The notes below the pieces were generated by a model that was not told the DNA's origin, did not search any database, and saw only the letters and a program-made list of their open reading frames with translations. Positions 53,184 to 61,765 of a DNA stretch of 64,000 nt are shown here, piece by piece. Position 1 is the stretch's first letter. Each line of letters starts with the position of its first letter. The position numbers and the translations under genes are program-made. Origin of the DNA: Halogeometricum sp. S1BR25-6 (GTDB lineage: Archaea; Halobacteriota; Halobacteria; Halobacteriales; Haloferacaceae); NCBI RefSeq assembly GCF_031624495.1, contig NZ_JAMQOP010000002.1, positions 558,001-622,000 of the forward strand. Reading direction: 5' to 3'.

Positions 53184-53693
53184 TCAGGAGTTGTCGTCGT
53201 CCGGCCGGCCGTAGTTCTCGGGGTCGAGGTTGACGACGTCGTCGTCGGGGAACCCGCCGACCCAGACGTCGCCCGAGAAGAACCCCCCGGTCTGTTTTTC
53301 GAGGTACGGACGGACGACGAAGCGTTTCAGCGCCTCGCGGAGCGGGTAGCGCGTCACCGGGAGCGCTAAGACGAACCCGAGGAGGTCGGTGACCACGCCG
53401 GGCGTGAGGAGAAACGCACCCGCGGCGATGAGCAGGCCGCCGTCCAGCAGTTCGTTCGTCGGTAACGCGCCCGTCGCGACCTTCTGCTGGAGTTTCGAGA
53501 GGGTGTGACGGCCCTCGGCGCGAACGAGGAGCATCCCGACGAGACCGGTCAGAACGACCAGAAGCACCGTCGATGTGAACCCGATGAACCCGGACAGCGG
53601 AATCAACAGCAGCGTGTCCAAGAGCGGAATCGCGAGGAGTGCCGCGATGACCCAGCGCGTCTGCATACCCTCCTCTTTTCGGTCGTCGTTCAT
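53184..53693 (-). CDS. FxsA-family membrane protein
   Basis: 169 residues (ATG at 53666 is an alternative, giving 160). Four hydrophobic segments: WVIAALLAIPLLDTLLLIPL, FTSTVLLVVLTGLVGMLLVR, LDGGLLIAAGAFLLTPGVVT and LLGFVLALPVTRYPLREALK, the order and the LLTPG sequence typical of FxsA (suppressor of F exclusion of phage T7). The acidic C-terminal tail includes DPENYGRPDDDNS. In bacteria FxsA influences phage T7 exclusion; the archaeal role is unknown. Confidence 0.85.
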   Translation of the reverse strand: MNDDRKEEGMQTRWVIAALLAIPLLDTLLLIPLSGFIGFTSTVLLVVLTGLVGMLLVRAEGRHTLSKLQQKVATGALPTNELLDGGLLIAAGAFLLTPGVVTDLLGFVLALPVTRYPLREALKRFVVRPYLEKQTGGFFSGDVWVGGFPDDDVVNLDPENYGRPDDDNS

Positions 53694-53765
53694 AGCCCTT
53701 GTGTCCTGCGAGGGTCGTCAGCCCCGGGAGTCCGGCGTCCCGCGCCGCCCGTTTCGGTGGCGCGG

Positions 53766-54158
53766 TCAGTCGAAGTCTTCGGGGCGAGCTAACTCGAGAT
53801 ACGGGAGGAAGCGACCGACCGCGTCGGTCGCCGTTATCTCTCGCGCCTCGCGGTCGTACGAGAGGATGCCGCTGTCTTCGAGTCGTGGGAGGTGCGCGTG
53901 GTCGAGCGAGACGGTGACCCGTGCGATTTCGTCGCTCGGAACGTCGCCGATGTCCTCGTCTCGCTCCCACGTCGCGATGCGCCTCGCTAACTCCTCGCGC
54001 CCGACGGGGTCGTCCACCTCCACGAGGAAGTAGAGGACGAAGCGGCGACGGCGGTTACTGAGTATCTGAAAGACGGTGTCGAGCGAGGGCTCGCCGCCGT
54101 CCGTCTGGACGTGGTTCGGATTCCGGATTCGAGTCTCTCTGTAGAGTTCTGGTCTCAT
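53766..54158 (-). CDS. Haloarchaeal winged-helix protein (DUF7344-like)
   Basis: 130 residues. SLDTVFQILSNRRRRFVLYF is the opening of the short haloarchaeal winged-helix family (DUF7344-like). It is followed by DPVGREELARRIATWERD, DEIARVTVSLDHAHLPRLED (recognition region) and SGILSYDREAREITATDAVG (wing). Family members are DNA-binding regulators whose targets are mostly unknown. It is oriented opposite to the PadR genes and next to a HalOD1 gene, both on the minus strand. Confidence 0.82.
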   Translation of the reverse strand: MRPELYRETRIRNPNHVQTDGGEPSLDTVFQILSNRRRRFVLYFLVEVDDPVGREELARRIATWERDEDIGDVPSDEIARVTVSLDHAHLPRLEDSGILSYDREAREITATDAVGRFLPYLELARPEDFD

Positions 54159-54297
54159 GTTCGAAAGGGCAACGGGACACCCGACTACCCGGACGTAGCA
54201 CGGGGTGCCTAAAACATCTTCTGACGGGCGACCCGTCGTTCTGCCGAGAGGACGCTCCTCCGCGGCGGTGAAAGCGACGGCGACGGCGGCCGGCCGG

Positions 54298-54639
54298 TCA
54301 GGACGACCGGCGCTCGAACGTCACCTCTCCGGCGACGACGGTCACTCGACAGCCGCCGAGCGGAAACGTCAACGGCCCGGCCGAGACGTCCTCGCTGACG
54401 CTCGCGCGCACCAGCGTCTCGAAGGCGTCCCCGTCGATAGTCCGGTAGGCCGGGTCGATGCCGTCGGTCGTCGCGCCCTCGATATCCGCGACGGCGAGGA
54501 CGATGTCCACGAGGAGTTCGTGCGCGGACTCGGCGTCGTATCTCGCTCGGTGCATCCCCATCTGCTCGTCGTATCGGAAGTCGTCGATCGTTCTGAACGG
54601 AATCGACGACCCGTTTCCATCCCCAGTGTCGGCTGACAT
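54298..54639 (-). CDS. HalOD1 output-domain protein
   Basis: 113 residues from the ATG at 54639. The HalOD1 domain is present: LLVDIVLAVADIEGATTDGI, DPAYRTIDGDAFETLVRASV and LTFPLGGCRVTVVAGEVTFE. HalOD1 is a haloarchaeal output domain often found in signalling proteins or alone; its biochemical function is not known to me. The frame runs upstream to 54705 with a non-haloarchaeal sequence (Cys and aromatic-rich), so the ATG at 54639 is preferred. Confidence 0.82.
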   Translation of the reverse strand: MSADTGDGNGSSIPFRTIDDFRYDEQMGMHRARYDAESAHELLVDIVLAVADIEGATTDGIDPAYRTIDGDAFETLVRASVSEDVSAGPLTFPLGGCRVTVVAGEVTFERRSS

Positions 54640-54801
54640 GCTTCTTCGTGCGTCGTAATGGACGAACACACAAATATACGTCGGGACACCGGACAAAATT
54701 TGCACGTTTGTTCAGTTCAGAAAAAGATTCGACCGGTGAGAGCCATTTCATAGCTGTGAATAGTGACCGGGCTGGTCACGACCTGCCGCACGGAACGACC
54801 G

Positions 54802-55563
54802 TCAGAAGACGGTGGCGAACTCCGCGTCGGATTTGTACCGCTCGAACAGGTCTTCGGCCCACTCGTAGAGGTCGGGGTTCGACGACTCGACGAACGGCGT
54901 CCGCTCGCCGCCGGCACCGTGTGCGGTCATCGCTACGCAGTCGTCGAAGACGAACAGTTCGAACGGGCAGTCGTCACAGATGAGCACCTCCAAGTCGCCG
55001 TTCCGTATCGCCTCGCGCGCTTCCGAACCGTAGTCGTCGAACAGGATGTCGACGACGCGCCTGTCGAAGACCGCTTCGACGCTCGCGCCCCGCCGCGCCT
55101 GCCGACAGCAGATATCGACGTACACCGGGGAGACGACGGCCGAGAAGGTGCGGAGCGACTCGGATTCTCTCATCAGGTCGGAGACGCGCTTGACGGCGAA
55201 ATGCGTCTGTCCGCGGTTCGGCGAAGTGACTGCGGCGTCCGAGAGGGCGCCGATGGGAAACGCCACGTCGGCCGCATCGGAGTCGACGGCGTTGAGAAAC
55301 GGCGAGAGGCGGTCGGCGATGTCGAGGTCGCGTCGGCACTCGGACAGACAGCGGACCGCGACGCGGCCGAACGAGGTCAGCTCGAACTCGCCGGCGCGCT
55401 TGCGGATCATCCCCAGCGACGCGAGGGCGTTCGTGGCCCGGTGGACGGTGGACCGCGAGAAGGAGAGCCGTTCCTCCAGACTCCCCGCGCTCTGTGACCC
55501 GTCTCGGAGGGCTTCGAGGATGGGGAGGCGCTTGACTACCTCGACGAAGTCGTCGTCGTCCAT
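54802..55563 (-). CDS. FilR1-type winged-helix regulator (COG4742-like)
   Basis: 253 residues from the ATG at 55563. The N-terminal winged helix VKRLPILEALRDGSQSAGSL, EERLSFSRSTVHRATNALAS, LGMIRKRAGEFELTSFGRVA is followed by a middle domain of about 150 residues with SLRTFSAVVSPVYVDICCRQ and ASVEAVFDRRVVDILFDDYG, and DCPFELFVFDDCVAMTAHGA, matching predicted archaeal regulators of the FilR1/COG4742 type. The middle domain probably senses a ligand. It is next to a DUF1059 gene on the same strand (58 bp apart). Confidence 0.82.
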   Translation of the reverse strand: MDDDDFVEVVKRLPILEALRDGSQSAGSLEERLSFSRSTVHRATNALASLGMIRKRAGEFELTSFGRVAVRCLSECRRDLDIADRLSPFLNAVDSDAADVAFPIGALSDAAVTSPNRGQTHFAVKRVSDLMRESESLRTFSAVVSPVYVDICCRQARRGASVEAVFDRRVVDILFDDYGSEAREAIRNGDLEVLICDDCPFELFVFDDCVAMTAHGAGGERTPFVESSNPDLYEWAEDLFERYKSDAEFATVF

Positions 55564-55621
55564 GTGGGAGGTGTGGGTTCGGAGTCGCGGTCGGACACGC
55601 GGCGCACCGAGAGCGCGCGCA

Positions 55622-55780
55622 TCAGACGTGTTCGATCTCCGCTTCGATAGTATCGCCGTCGAGAGAGATGTCGTGCGTGAACCGCGCATGTTCTTGGACC
55701 AGGTGGACGACCTCCTCGTCGCTGTCGGCGCGGATCATGAAGCTACACCCGTCTTGGAAGCACTCGAACTGAGAGGGCAT
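55622..55780 (-). CDS. Small DUF1059 protein (52 residues)
   Basis: ATG at 55780 gives MPSQFECFQDGCSFMIRADS, DEEVVHLVQEHARFTHDISL and a short tail. The DUF1059 family has the Cys-x(5-6)-Cys start and HAxxxH-like helix, here FECFQDGCSFM and QEHARFTH, which could bind a metal. Codon use is haloarchaeal and acidic. The start is the only ATG in this frame. It lies upstream of the FilR1-type regulator, possibly in one unit. Confidence 0.78.
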   Translation of the reverse strand: MPSQFECFQDGCSFMIRADSDEEVVHLVQEHARFTHDISLDGDTIEAEIEHV

Positions 55781-55979
55781 GTTCGCCGTACAGTATCACT
55801 CGCCTTGTCTTAAAACACACCGCAACGGGAACTAACGCTCCGGCGCGACTGTTCCGTTTCGGACTGTATCTCCGTCGCGGAGCGACCCTGCGGCCTCGCA
55901 TCGCGTACCGCGCGGTATTGTGCTCCGAACCGAGTGACACCTCGAAGGGCTTACCCCCGGCCGCCGCCCACGTGGAGAC

Positions 55980-57620
55980 ATGACGGACGACGAGACGCGC
56001 GTCGAGTGGCGCGAGTGGGGCCCGGAGGCGTTCGAGGAGGCCGAGGCGGCCGAAAAGCCGCTGTTGCTCTCGCTCACGGCGACGTGGTGTGACGGCTGTC
56101 ACGAGATGGACGTCGAAACGTACGGCGAACCGCGCATCGCCGCGAACGTGAACGACGACTTCGTCCCCGTCCGCGTCGACGTGGACCGCCACCCGCGCGT
56201 CCGGGAGCGCTACAACATGGGCGGGTTCCCCTCGACGGTGTTCTGCACGCCCGCGGGCGAACTCATCACCGGCGCGATGTACCTCGGTCCCGACGGGATG
56301 CGGCAGGTGCTGAACCGCGTGCGGCAGACGTGGACCGAGAAGGGCGTCGAGGCGGGACGTATCCCCCGCGCCCTCGCCGGCGACCCGACTCCCTCGGGAC
56401 CGGTCGACACCCACATCGAAGAGCACCTCGCGGGCCAACTCGACGAGAAGTACGACGACCGGTTCGCCGGGTGGGGCGACGGGGCGAAGTTCCCGATGCC
56501 GCGGACGATAGAGTTCGCCCTCAAGCGCTCGAACCGGCAGGCCGTCGAGACGCTCCGGACGATAGGTGAGACGCTGTTCGACGACGTGGCCGGCGGGTTC
56601 TTCCGCTACGCCGACGGCCGCGACTGGTCGGAGCCTCACCGCGAGAAACTGCTCGACGCGAACGCCGCCCTCGTCCGCGCGTTCGCCAACGGCTACCTCT
56701 ACACCGGCGACGACGCCCTCCTCGACCCGGCGGAGCGAACCCGCGGGTTCCTCGTGGACCGACTCTGGAACGGCGCCGCGTTCGGCGGGAGCGTCGGCCC
56801 CGGCGACGACGACTACCACGACGGCGACGCCGCCGAACGCGCCGAAGAGGCCGGCCCGCGCCGCGACCTGACCGCCTACGCGGGCGCGAACGCCCTCGCC
56901 GCCGACGCGCTCCTGACGCTCACGGCGTACACCGACGACGAGGACGCCCGCGACTACGCGGCGCGGACGCTGGATTACCTCGCGGACCGCCTCGTCGACG
57001 ACGGCGTCGTGACGCACTTCGAGGCGAGCGAGGAGTCGGGCGAAACGCTCCTCTTAGAGGACCACGCGCGGGCCGTCGCCGCGTTCGTCCGCGCCCGACA
57101 GGTGCTCGGCGACGAACGGTACCTCGACCGGGCGCGCGACGTCGCGGACGCGGCCGTCGACGAACTGCGGTCGGACGACGGCGCGTTCCGCGACGGCCCG
57201 GCGTCCGGACTCGGCCTCCTCGACCGGCCGCTCCGCCCCCTCGACGCGAACGTCGAGATGGCGGACGCCTTAGTCGACCTCTCGGCGGCCACCGGCGAAG
57301 GGGGGTACGAGGAGGCGGCCCGCGGGGCTATCGGCGCCTTCGCGGGCGCGTGGGACCGCATCGGCGTGCAAATCGCCGGTTACGGGTCGGTCGCCGCTCG
57401 GTTGACGCGCCCGACGCTGACCCTCGCCGTCGGCGCGCCCGCGGGGTCGGACCTCCACCGCGCCGCCCTCCGGGTCGCCGACCACGAAAAGGTCGTCCTC
57501 CCCGGCGCCGACGGCGTCTCGCCCGACGAGGCCGTCGTCCGCGTCGGAGAGCGAGAACGGGCGGCGACCACGCCGGAGCAGTTGATGGCTGCCGTCTCCG
57601 ACCTCACCGACGACGTCTGA
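55980..57620 (+). CDS. Thioredoxin-like DUF255 protein (YyaL/spermatogenesis-associated 20 type)
   Basis: 546 residues. The N-terminal thioredoxin-like domain (about 1-130) has KPLLLSLTATWCDGCHEMDV with the CDGC redox site and MGGFPSTVFCTPAGELITGA. The remainder is an alpha/alpha barrel of the six-hairpin glycosidase type (FPMPRTIEFALKRSNRQAVE, GGFFRYADGRDWSEPHREKL, DANAALVRAFANGYLYTGDD). Family members are usually about 650-700 residues, so this one is short. Role unknown: possible redox-linked protein folding or carbohydrate handling. Monocistronic. Confidence 0.87.
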   Translation: MTDDETRVEWREWGPEAFEEAEAAEKPLLLSLTATWCDGCHEMDVETYGEPRIAANVNDDFVPVRVDVDRHPRVRERYNMGGFPSTVFCTPAGELITGAMYLGPDGMRQVLNRVRQTWTEKGVEAGRIPRALAGDPTPSGPVDTHIEEHLAGQLDEKYDDRFAGWGDGAKFPMPRTIEFALKRSNRQAVETLRTIGETLFDDVAGGFFRYADGRDWSEPHREKLLDANAALVRAFANGYLYTGDDALLDPAERTRGFLVDRLWNGAAFGGSVGPGDDDYHDGDAAERAEEAGPRRDLTAYAGANALAADALLTLTAYTDDEDARDYAARTLDYLADRLVDDGVVTHFEASEESGETLLLEDHARAVAAFVRARQVLGDERYLDRARDVADAAVDELRSDDGAFRDGPASGLGLLDRPLRPLDANVEMADALVDLSAATGEGGYEEAARGAIGAFAGAWDRIGVQIAGYGSVAARLTRPTLTLAVGAPAGSDLHRAALRVADHEKVVLPGADGVSPDEAVVRVGERERAATTPEQLMAAVSDLTDDV

Positions 57621-57705
57621 ACCGTCGGAAGCGCGGACTGCGGGTGAACTACGGACCGGTGTAAACCTCCGATTTGTTTTTACCGGTGGAGAGTGTGTGA
57701 GGGGT

Positions 57706-58530
57706 ATGGCCAGCCTCCGGGACCTCGGATTGTCGGAGTACGAGGCGCGCGCGTATCGCTCGCTGCTGCGGACGGGTGCGACAACGGCAAAAGAGTTGTC
57801 GCGCGCTAGCGACGTGCCGATGGGCCGCATCTACGACGTCCTGAACAGCCTCGAACAGCACAGCCTCGTGCGAAGTCAGGCCGCCAGTCGGCCCAAGAAG
57901 TACGTCGCCGTCGAACCGGACACGGCGTTGGACCGCCTGCTGGAAACGAAGCGGCGGGAGTTGGCCGAGAAGGCCGAACAGTACGAGTCGGTCGTCGACG
58001 ACCTGACGAACGAACTGGAAACCGCAGAGCCGGTTCAGGGGCAGTTTTGGACCGCCGCGGTCGGCATGGACGAGTCGGTGGACCTGCTCCTCGAACGCCT
58101 CTCGGCGGCCGACGAGTCGCTCGTCATCGTCGCCGGGGCGCTCTCGCCGCAGTTCGACCTCGGACGCGTCGGCGAACTCGTCACCGGCGAGTTGGAGGCC
58201 GCCTTGGACCGCGGCGTCGAGGTGTCGGTGCTGATGTCGCCCGAGATGGTCTCCTCGCTCCCGCGGAGCGTCGGCCAGCGCTACGTGGAACGACTCGAAG
58301 ACCACCCCCGGTTCGAGGTACGGACGACCGAACAGCTTCCGGGGACGTTCAACCTCATCGACGACGTGGAGGTGTGCATCGAGGTTCCCAACCCGCTGGA
58401 CCCCGGCGAGGCATTCGCGATGATCGACCTGAAGGACGCCGACTTCGCCACCGACATCCGGGAGATGTTCGACCCGCGCTGGGCGGACGCCGACGTGCTG
58501 TCGCTCTCGACGGTCGACGCCGACGACTGA
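57706..58530 (+). CDS. TrmB-family transcriptional regulator
   Basis: 274 residues from the ATG at 57706 (an in-frame GTG at 57697 would add three). The N-terminal HTH (LRDLGLSEYEARAYRSLLRT, TTAKELSRASDVPMGRIYDV, NSLEQHSLVRSQAASRPKKY) is of the TrmB type, and a coiled coil (RRELAEKAEQYESVVDDLTN) leads to a sensor domain (about 100-260; SLVIVAGALSPQFDLGRVG). TrmB regulators respond to sugars or redox state and control sugar transport or metabolism in archaea. A TATA-like GATTTGTTTTTA (57671-57682) is about 25-30 nt upstream. Targets unknown. Confidence 0.87.
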   Translation: MASLRDLGLSEYEARAYRSLLRTGATTAKELSRASDVPMGRIYDVLNSLEQHSLVRSQAASRPKKYVAVEPDTALDRLLETKRRELAEKAEQYESVVDDLTNELETAEPVQGQFWTAAVGMDESVDLLLERLSAADESLVIVAGALSPQFDLGRVGELVTGELEAALDRGVEVSVLMSPEMVSSLPRSVGQRYVERLEDHPRFEVRTTEQLPGTFNLIDDVEVCIEVPNPLDPGEAFAMIDLKDADFATDIREMFDPRWADADVLSLSTVDADD

Positions 58531-58703
58531 CGCCGATGCTGGGGACTTAACGAACTGCTAAGCGGACCCTATCGGCGGCTAAATCGCCCGTCCTCGGTCC
58601 GCTCGCTCCCGTACTTCGAGTCTCAGAATCAATAGTTTCGACCTCGTGTGCTACTCCGTCACACTACAACGTTTAGATGAAGATATTTTGATATAGTCAG
58701 TCC

Positions 58704-59711
58704 ATGACAATATGGGCGGGTGTCGTGGGAATCAAACACATACTATCTATGAGTTCAAACTTGGGAGTGGGCAACGGGGAATCGTCCGTCCCGCGGGCGA
58801 TGATTCACAAGAAGATCCTGGACGCCGCCGAGTCGCAACCGAGCGCGTCGGTCGAGCAGGTCGCCGCCGCCGTCAACGGAGCGTCCGCCGACCTCGTCGA
58901 ACGCGTCTTCGAGGAGTACGGCGATCCCGCCGAGAGCGAGGGGACGACCGGCGGTTCGGATCACGACGCGACCGAGGAGCGAGCGCAGATGGACCGCGCA
59001 GAAACGAACGGGGACGCGAGCGAAGTCGACAGACAGGGCGCCGACGAACCGAACGACCCGCCGACGCTGACGATGAAGCAACGGGAGGCGCTCCGAGCGA
59101 TCCGAGTCTCGCCCGAGGCGACGCAGAGCGAACTCGCCGAGCAGTTCGGGGTGACCCAGTCTACGATCAACAACCGCCTCAACACCATCGAGGGGTTCGA
59201 CTGGAAGCGCCGACGAGCGTTCGCGGAGGCCGCACTCGGCGACGAGACGGGACCCGAGGGCGAGGCGGCGCGCGAACGGACCGACGGCGCGGGCGCCGGA
59301 AGCGGAAACGGAGTCGGAGACGAAGGCGGAAACGCGGAGAGAACCGACGGGGACGTCGCGATGGACCCGAGCGTCGATGGGACCGGAGCGACGGAGACGG
59401 AGGCGAGGGGTGCGGAGAGAGAACCCGACGACGGGGTCGAATCGGATGCGGGGTCGGAGGCCGTCGACGACCTCGACCCGAGACGGGAGGTGCTGACCCG
59501 CCTCGACGACCTCGCCGCGCAGGTGGCTGCCCTGGAGCGGCGACTCGACGACGCCCCGTCCGCGGGCGGTCGCGACGGCGAATCGTCGGTGTTCGACGAA
59601 CCGGACCTCGCCTGTAAGGTCGTCCGCGCCTGCTTCGACGCGCCGGACATCACGGAGACCGAAGAGGATAGAATACTGCGGGCGGTCATCGCGTCCGGCG
59701 GGCGGGCGTAG
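58704..59711 (+). CDS. Acidic winged-helix protein with long disordered linker
   Basis: 335 residues from the ATG at 58704 or 320 from the ATG at 58749 (MSSNLGVGNGESSV). A helical N-terminal segment (MIHKKILDAAESQPSASVEQ) precedes a winged helix (about 110-160; TMKQREALRAIRVSPEATQS, ELAEQFGVTQSTINNRLNTI), then a long Gly/Glu/Asp/Arg linker (about 165-260) and a short coiled coil (VLTRLDDLAAQVAALERRLD). The HTH is of the MarR/IclR type. Probably a DNA-binding regulator; no ligand domain is visible. TATA-like ATATTTTGATA at 58682-58692. Confidence 0.75.
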   Translation: MTIWAGVVGIKHILSMSSNLGVGNGESSVPRAMIHKKILDAAESQPSASVEQVAAAVNGASADLVERVFEEYGDPAESEGTTGGSDHDATEERAQMDRAETNGDASEVDRQGADEPNDPPTLTMKQREALRAIRVSPEATQSELAEQFGVTQSTINNRLNTIEGFDWKRRRAFAEAALGDETGPEGEAARERTDGAGAGSGNGVGDEGGNAERTDGDVAMDPSVDGTGATETEARGAEREPDDGVESDAGSEAVDDLDPRREVLTRLDDLAAQVAALERRLDDAPSAGGRDGESSVFDEPDLACKVVRACFDAPDITETEEDRILRAVIASGGRA

Positions 59712-59739
59712 CGGGACGGCCCGCCGGCGCGGAGCGAAA

Positions 59740-60678
59740 CTACGAGCGGTCGGCGGTCGCTACTTCGTCGCGGAGTTCGCCGAGGGGGGTAACGCGCTCC
59801 GCGTGGGCGTTGTGCTGGTGGATGGACTCGTCGTTCGACTGCTTCATGTGAACCACGGCGTCGTCGGCGAGGTGGTCGAACTCCTCGACGACCTGTTCGG
59901 CCATCGAGCGAACGCAGTCCTCGACGAACTTCGCGTCGGCGTGGGCGTGGTAGGTCATGTGGTCTTCGTCGGGGCGCTTGGCGAGGTTGTAGATGCGCGC
60001 GGACATCGAATCGCGGGCGACGTCGACGAGGTCGATGAGGTCGACGTCGGGCGACCCGTTGGTCTCGATGGTTAGCGTCGCGTGTCCCCGCTGTGAGTGT
60101 CCCGGTTGCGGAACCTGTTCTAAGAACTCCTCGACGGTGTCGTCGTCGACGTCCAGGTCGCGGAGCACGTCGCGGGCGCGGGAGGCGGACATCCCCTGCG
60201 AGCACGGACAGACCGTCATGCCGACGACTTCCGCGCCGATCTCCTCGCGGGTGCCCTCGTCGGTGGCGACGGCGCTGGCGATGATGTTTGTCGTGCTCTG
60301 CGTCGGGAGATTCGACGCCGGCGTCTCCTCTTTGAGGACGAGTTCGGCGGTCATCCGCACCTCGGCCTTCGAGGTGTAGTCGTGTTTGGCGAGGAGTCGT
60401 TCGGCCGCGTCGCCGCACATGTCCTCGACGCGGTAGGTCGGTTCGGCGACGGCCGCTTCGAGCACCTCGTCGATGACCTGCATGTTGCGGCTCATGTCGA
60501 TTCCCTTCCGACCGCTCGGCAGGTCGACGAACACCTCGAACTCCGCCATCAGAATCAGCGGTCGCTTCCCGTCGCGGGCGATTTTGACGAGTTTGTCGAC
60601 GCCCGTCACTCCCACCTGACTCAGTCCGACGGTGACGTCGGGTTGGCTTGCCTGAACGTCAGGCAACTGGTGACTCAT
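59740..60678 (-). CDS. mptA: GTP cyclohydrolase MptA
   Basis: 312 residues from the ATG at 60678. MptA catalyses the first step of archaeal methanopterin/tetrahydrofolate-type pterin synthesis, converting GTP to a cyclic phosphate. The family core is present: [40 protein letters not shown] with the metal-binding Cys pair, [15 protein letters not shown] (conserved His residues) and [20 protein letters not shown]. The length is typical. The convergent winged-helix gene (29 bp between stops) is unrelated. Confidence 0.92.
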   Translation of the reverse strand: MSHQLPDVQASQPDVTVGLSQVGVTGVDKLVKIARDGKRPLILMAEFEVFVDLPSGRKGIDMSRNMQVIDEVLEAAVAEPTYRVEDMCGDAAERLLAKHDYTSKAEVRMTAELVLKEETPASNLPTQSTTNIIASAVATDEGTREEIGAEVVGMTVCPCSQGMSASRARDVLRDLDVDDDTVEEFLEQVPQPGHSQRGHATLTIETNGSPDVDLIDLVDVARDSMSARIYNLAKRPDEDHMTYHAHADAKFVEDCVRSMAEQVVEEFDHLADDAVVHMKQSNDESIHQHNAHAERVTPLGELRDEVATADRS

Positions 60679-60777
60679 CGTACCAACGGTAGGTACCGCC
60701 TCGATTAACGCTTTCGCTACGGGAACTCCTCTCACACGAGAATTCGACCGATAGGAGGCGTCTCCGCGGCGTCGGGT

Positions 60778-61194
60778 TCAGGGCCAGTCGTCCCGCGTCT
60801 CCGACTCGAAGGGGTCGTCTTCCTCCTCGTCGCCGGCCAGCGCCCAGTCGGCCGCCTCGGAAGCCTGTTCGAGCGGAAGGTACTCCCACTCCATCTCCTC
60901 GGCCAGCGCGCGGTCCTCCTCGGAGGTACCGACGAACACGTGCCGGTCGGTGTCGAACTGGCGCTTCACGTTCTCCAGGCTCTCCTTGACGCCGCGAGGC
61001 CCCGAGAAGAAGTCCTGACGGACGCGGTGTTTCCGGGTGAAGTTCGTGACGACGTAGGTGGGCTTCTCGCTCACCACGCCGACGTACTCCGTCCACTGTC
61101 GTGCGTCGTTGAATACGGCGGTCGGGTCGGCGAGCGCCTTCAGCGCCTCCAACTCGAACGCCAGCGTCATGTCTGTCGAGCCGCCTCCGTCCAT
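60778..61194 (-). CDS. Conserved haloarchaeal protein (DUF7124-like)
   Basis: 138 residues from the ATG at 61194 (MDGGGSTDMTLAFELEALKA), which fits related haloarchaeal proteins that begin with a short acidic N terminus before TLAFELEALK. The middle contains VVTNFTRKHRVRQDFFSGPR and GVKESLENVKRQFDTDRHVF, and the C terminus is very acidic (DEEEDDPFESETRDDWP). Function unknown; the Arg/Lys/Phe-rich centre could contact nucleic acid. I recall the family as DUF7124, unconfirmed. It is 100 bp upstream of the MptA gene on the same strand. Confidence 0.72.
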   Translation of the reverse strand: MDGGGSTDMTLAFELEALKALADPTAVFNDARQWTEYVGVVSEKPTYVVTNFTRKHRVRQDFFSGPRGVKESLENVKRQFDTDRHVFVGTSEEDRALAEEMEWEYLPLEQASEAADWALAGDEEEDDPFESETRDDWP

Positions 61195-61336
61195 GGAGGA
61201 ACGTGGTCGCGTGGGACGCAAAACCGCTTCGATTCCGCCCACGCCGTCGAACGATCCGCGAGGAATCCGAGTCGGGGGGTAGTCGACCGTGTCCGTGCGA
61301 GCGACGAACCGCGAGAACGGAGAGAGTCGGTCGGCG

Positions 61337-61573
61337 TCAGCGGACGACGTAGTAGTCGGTGAAGCGGACGACGTCGCCGGGCGCGAGGTCGGGCACCCGA
61401 ACGGTGGAATCCAGTCCGGCGGCGGCCTCGGCGACGGCCCGTCGCCCGCGTTCCGAGAGTTGGTCGTAGTGTCGGACCGTCGCGTCCGCGTCGATGTCCG
61501 CGGGATTCGTTCGGACGACGTTCACGCCGTCGGTTGACGCCTCCCCCTGCGCGCCGCGTGCGGTTCGTGACAT
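61337..61573 (-). CDS. Small acidic haloarchaeal protein (78 residues)
   Basis: MSRTARGAQGEASTDGVNVV, then RTNPADIDADATVRHYDQLS, ERGRRAVAEAAAGLDSTVRV and PDLAPGDVVRFTDYYVVR. A short alpha/beta protein ending in a strand-turn-strand (GDVVRFTDYYVV), possibly an OB-like or swapped-hairpin element. I do not recognise the family. Codon use is haloarchaeal. It is unlikely to be a shadow since no other frame here is plausible. Confidence 0.62.
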   Translation of the reverse strand: MSRTARGAQGEASTDGVNVVRTNPADIDADATVRHYDQLSERGRRAVAEAAAGLDSTVRVPDLAPGDVVRFTDYYVVR

Positions 61574-61765
61574 GGGGTAACAAACAACACGATGTCTGAT
61601 AAAGATTGGGGAACCAGCGAGAGACTCAGGTCGGGGCTGAACGGAAACGGGGCGTTCAGGCGTGCTCTCCGTCGAGCGCGACGAACGGTCGAGAAAGCGG
61701 GGACGGGGCCGTACCGCCGGGTCGGGACGAGTCCGACCGAATCGAACCGCGAGGGGGGGTCGGCG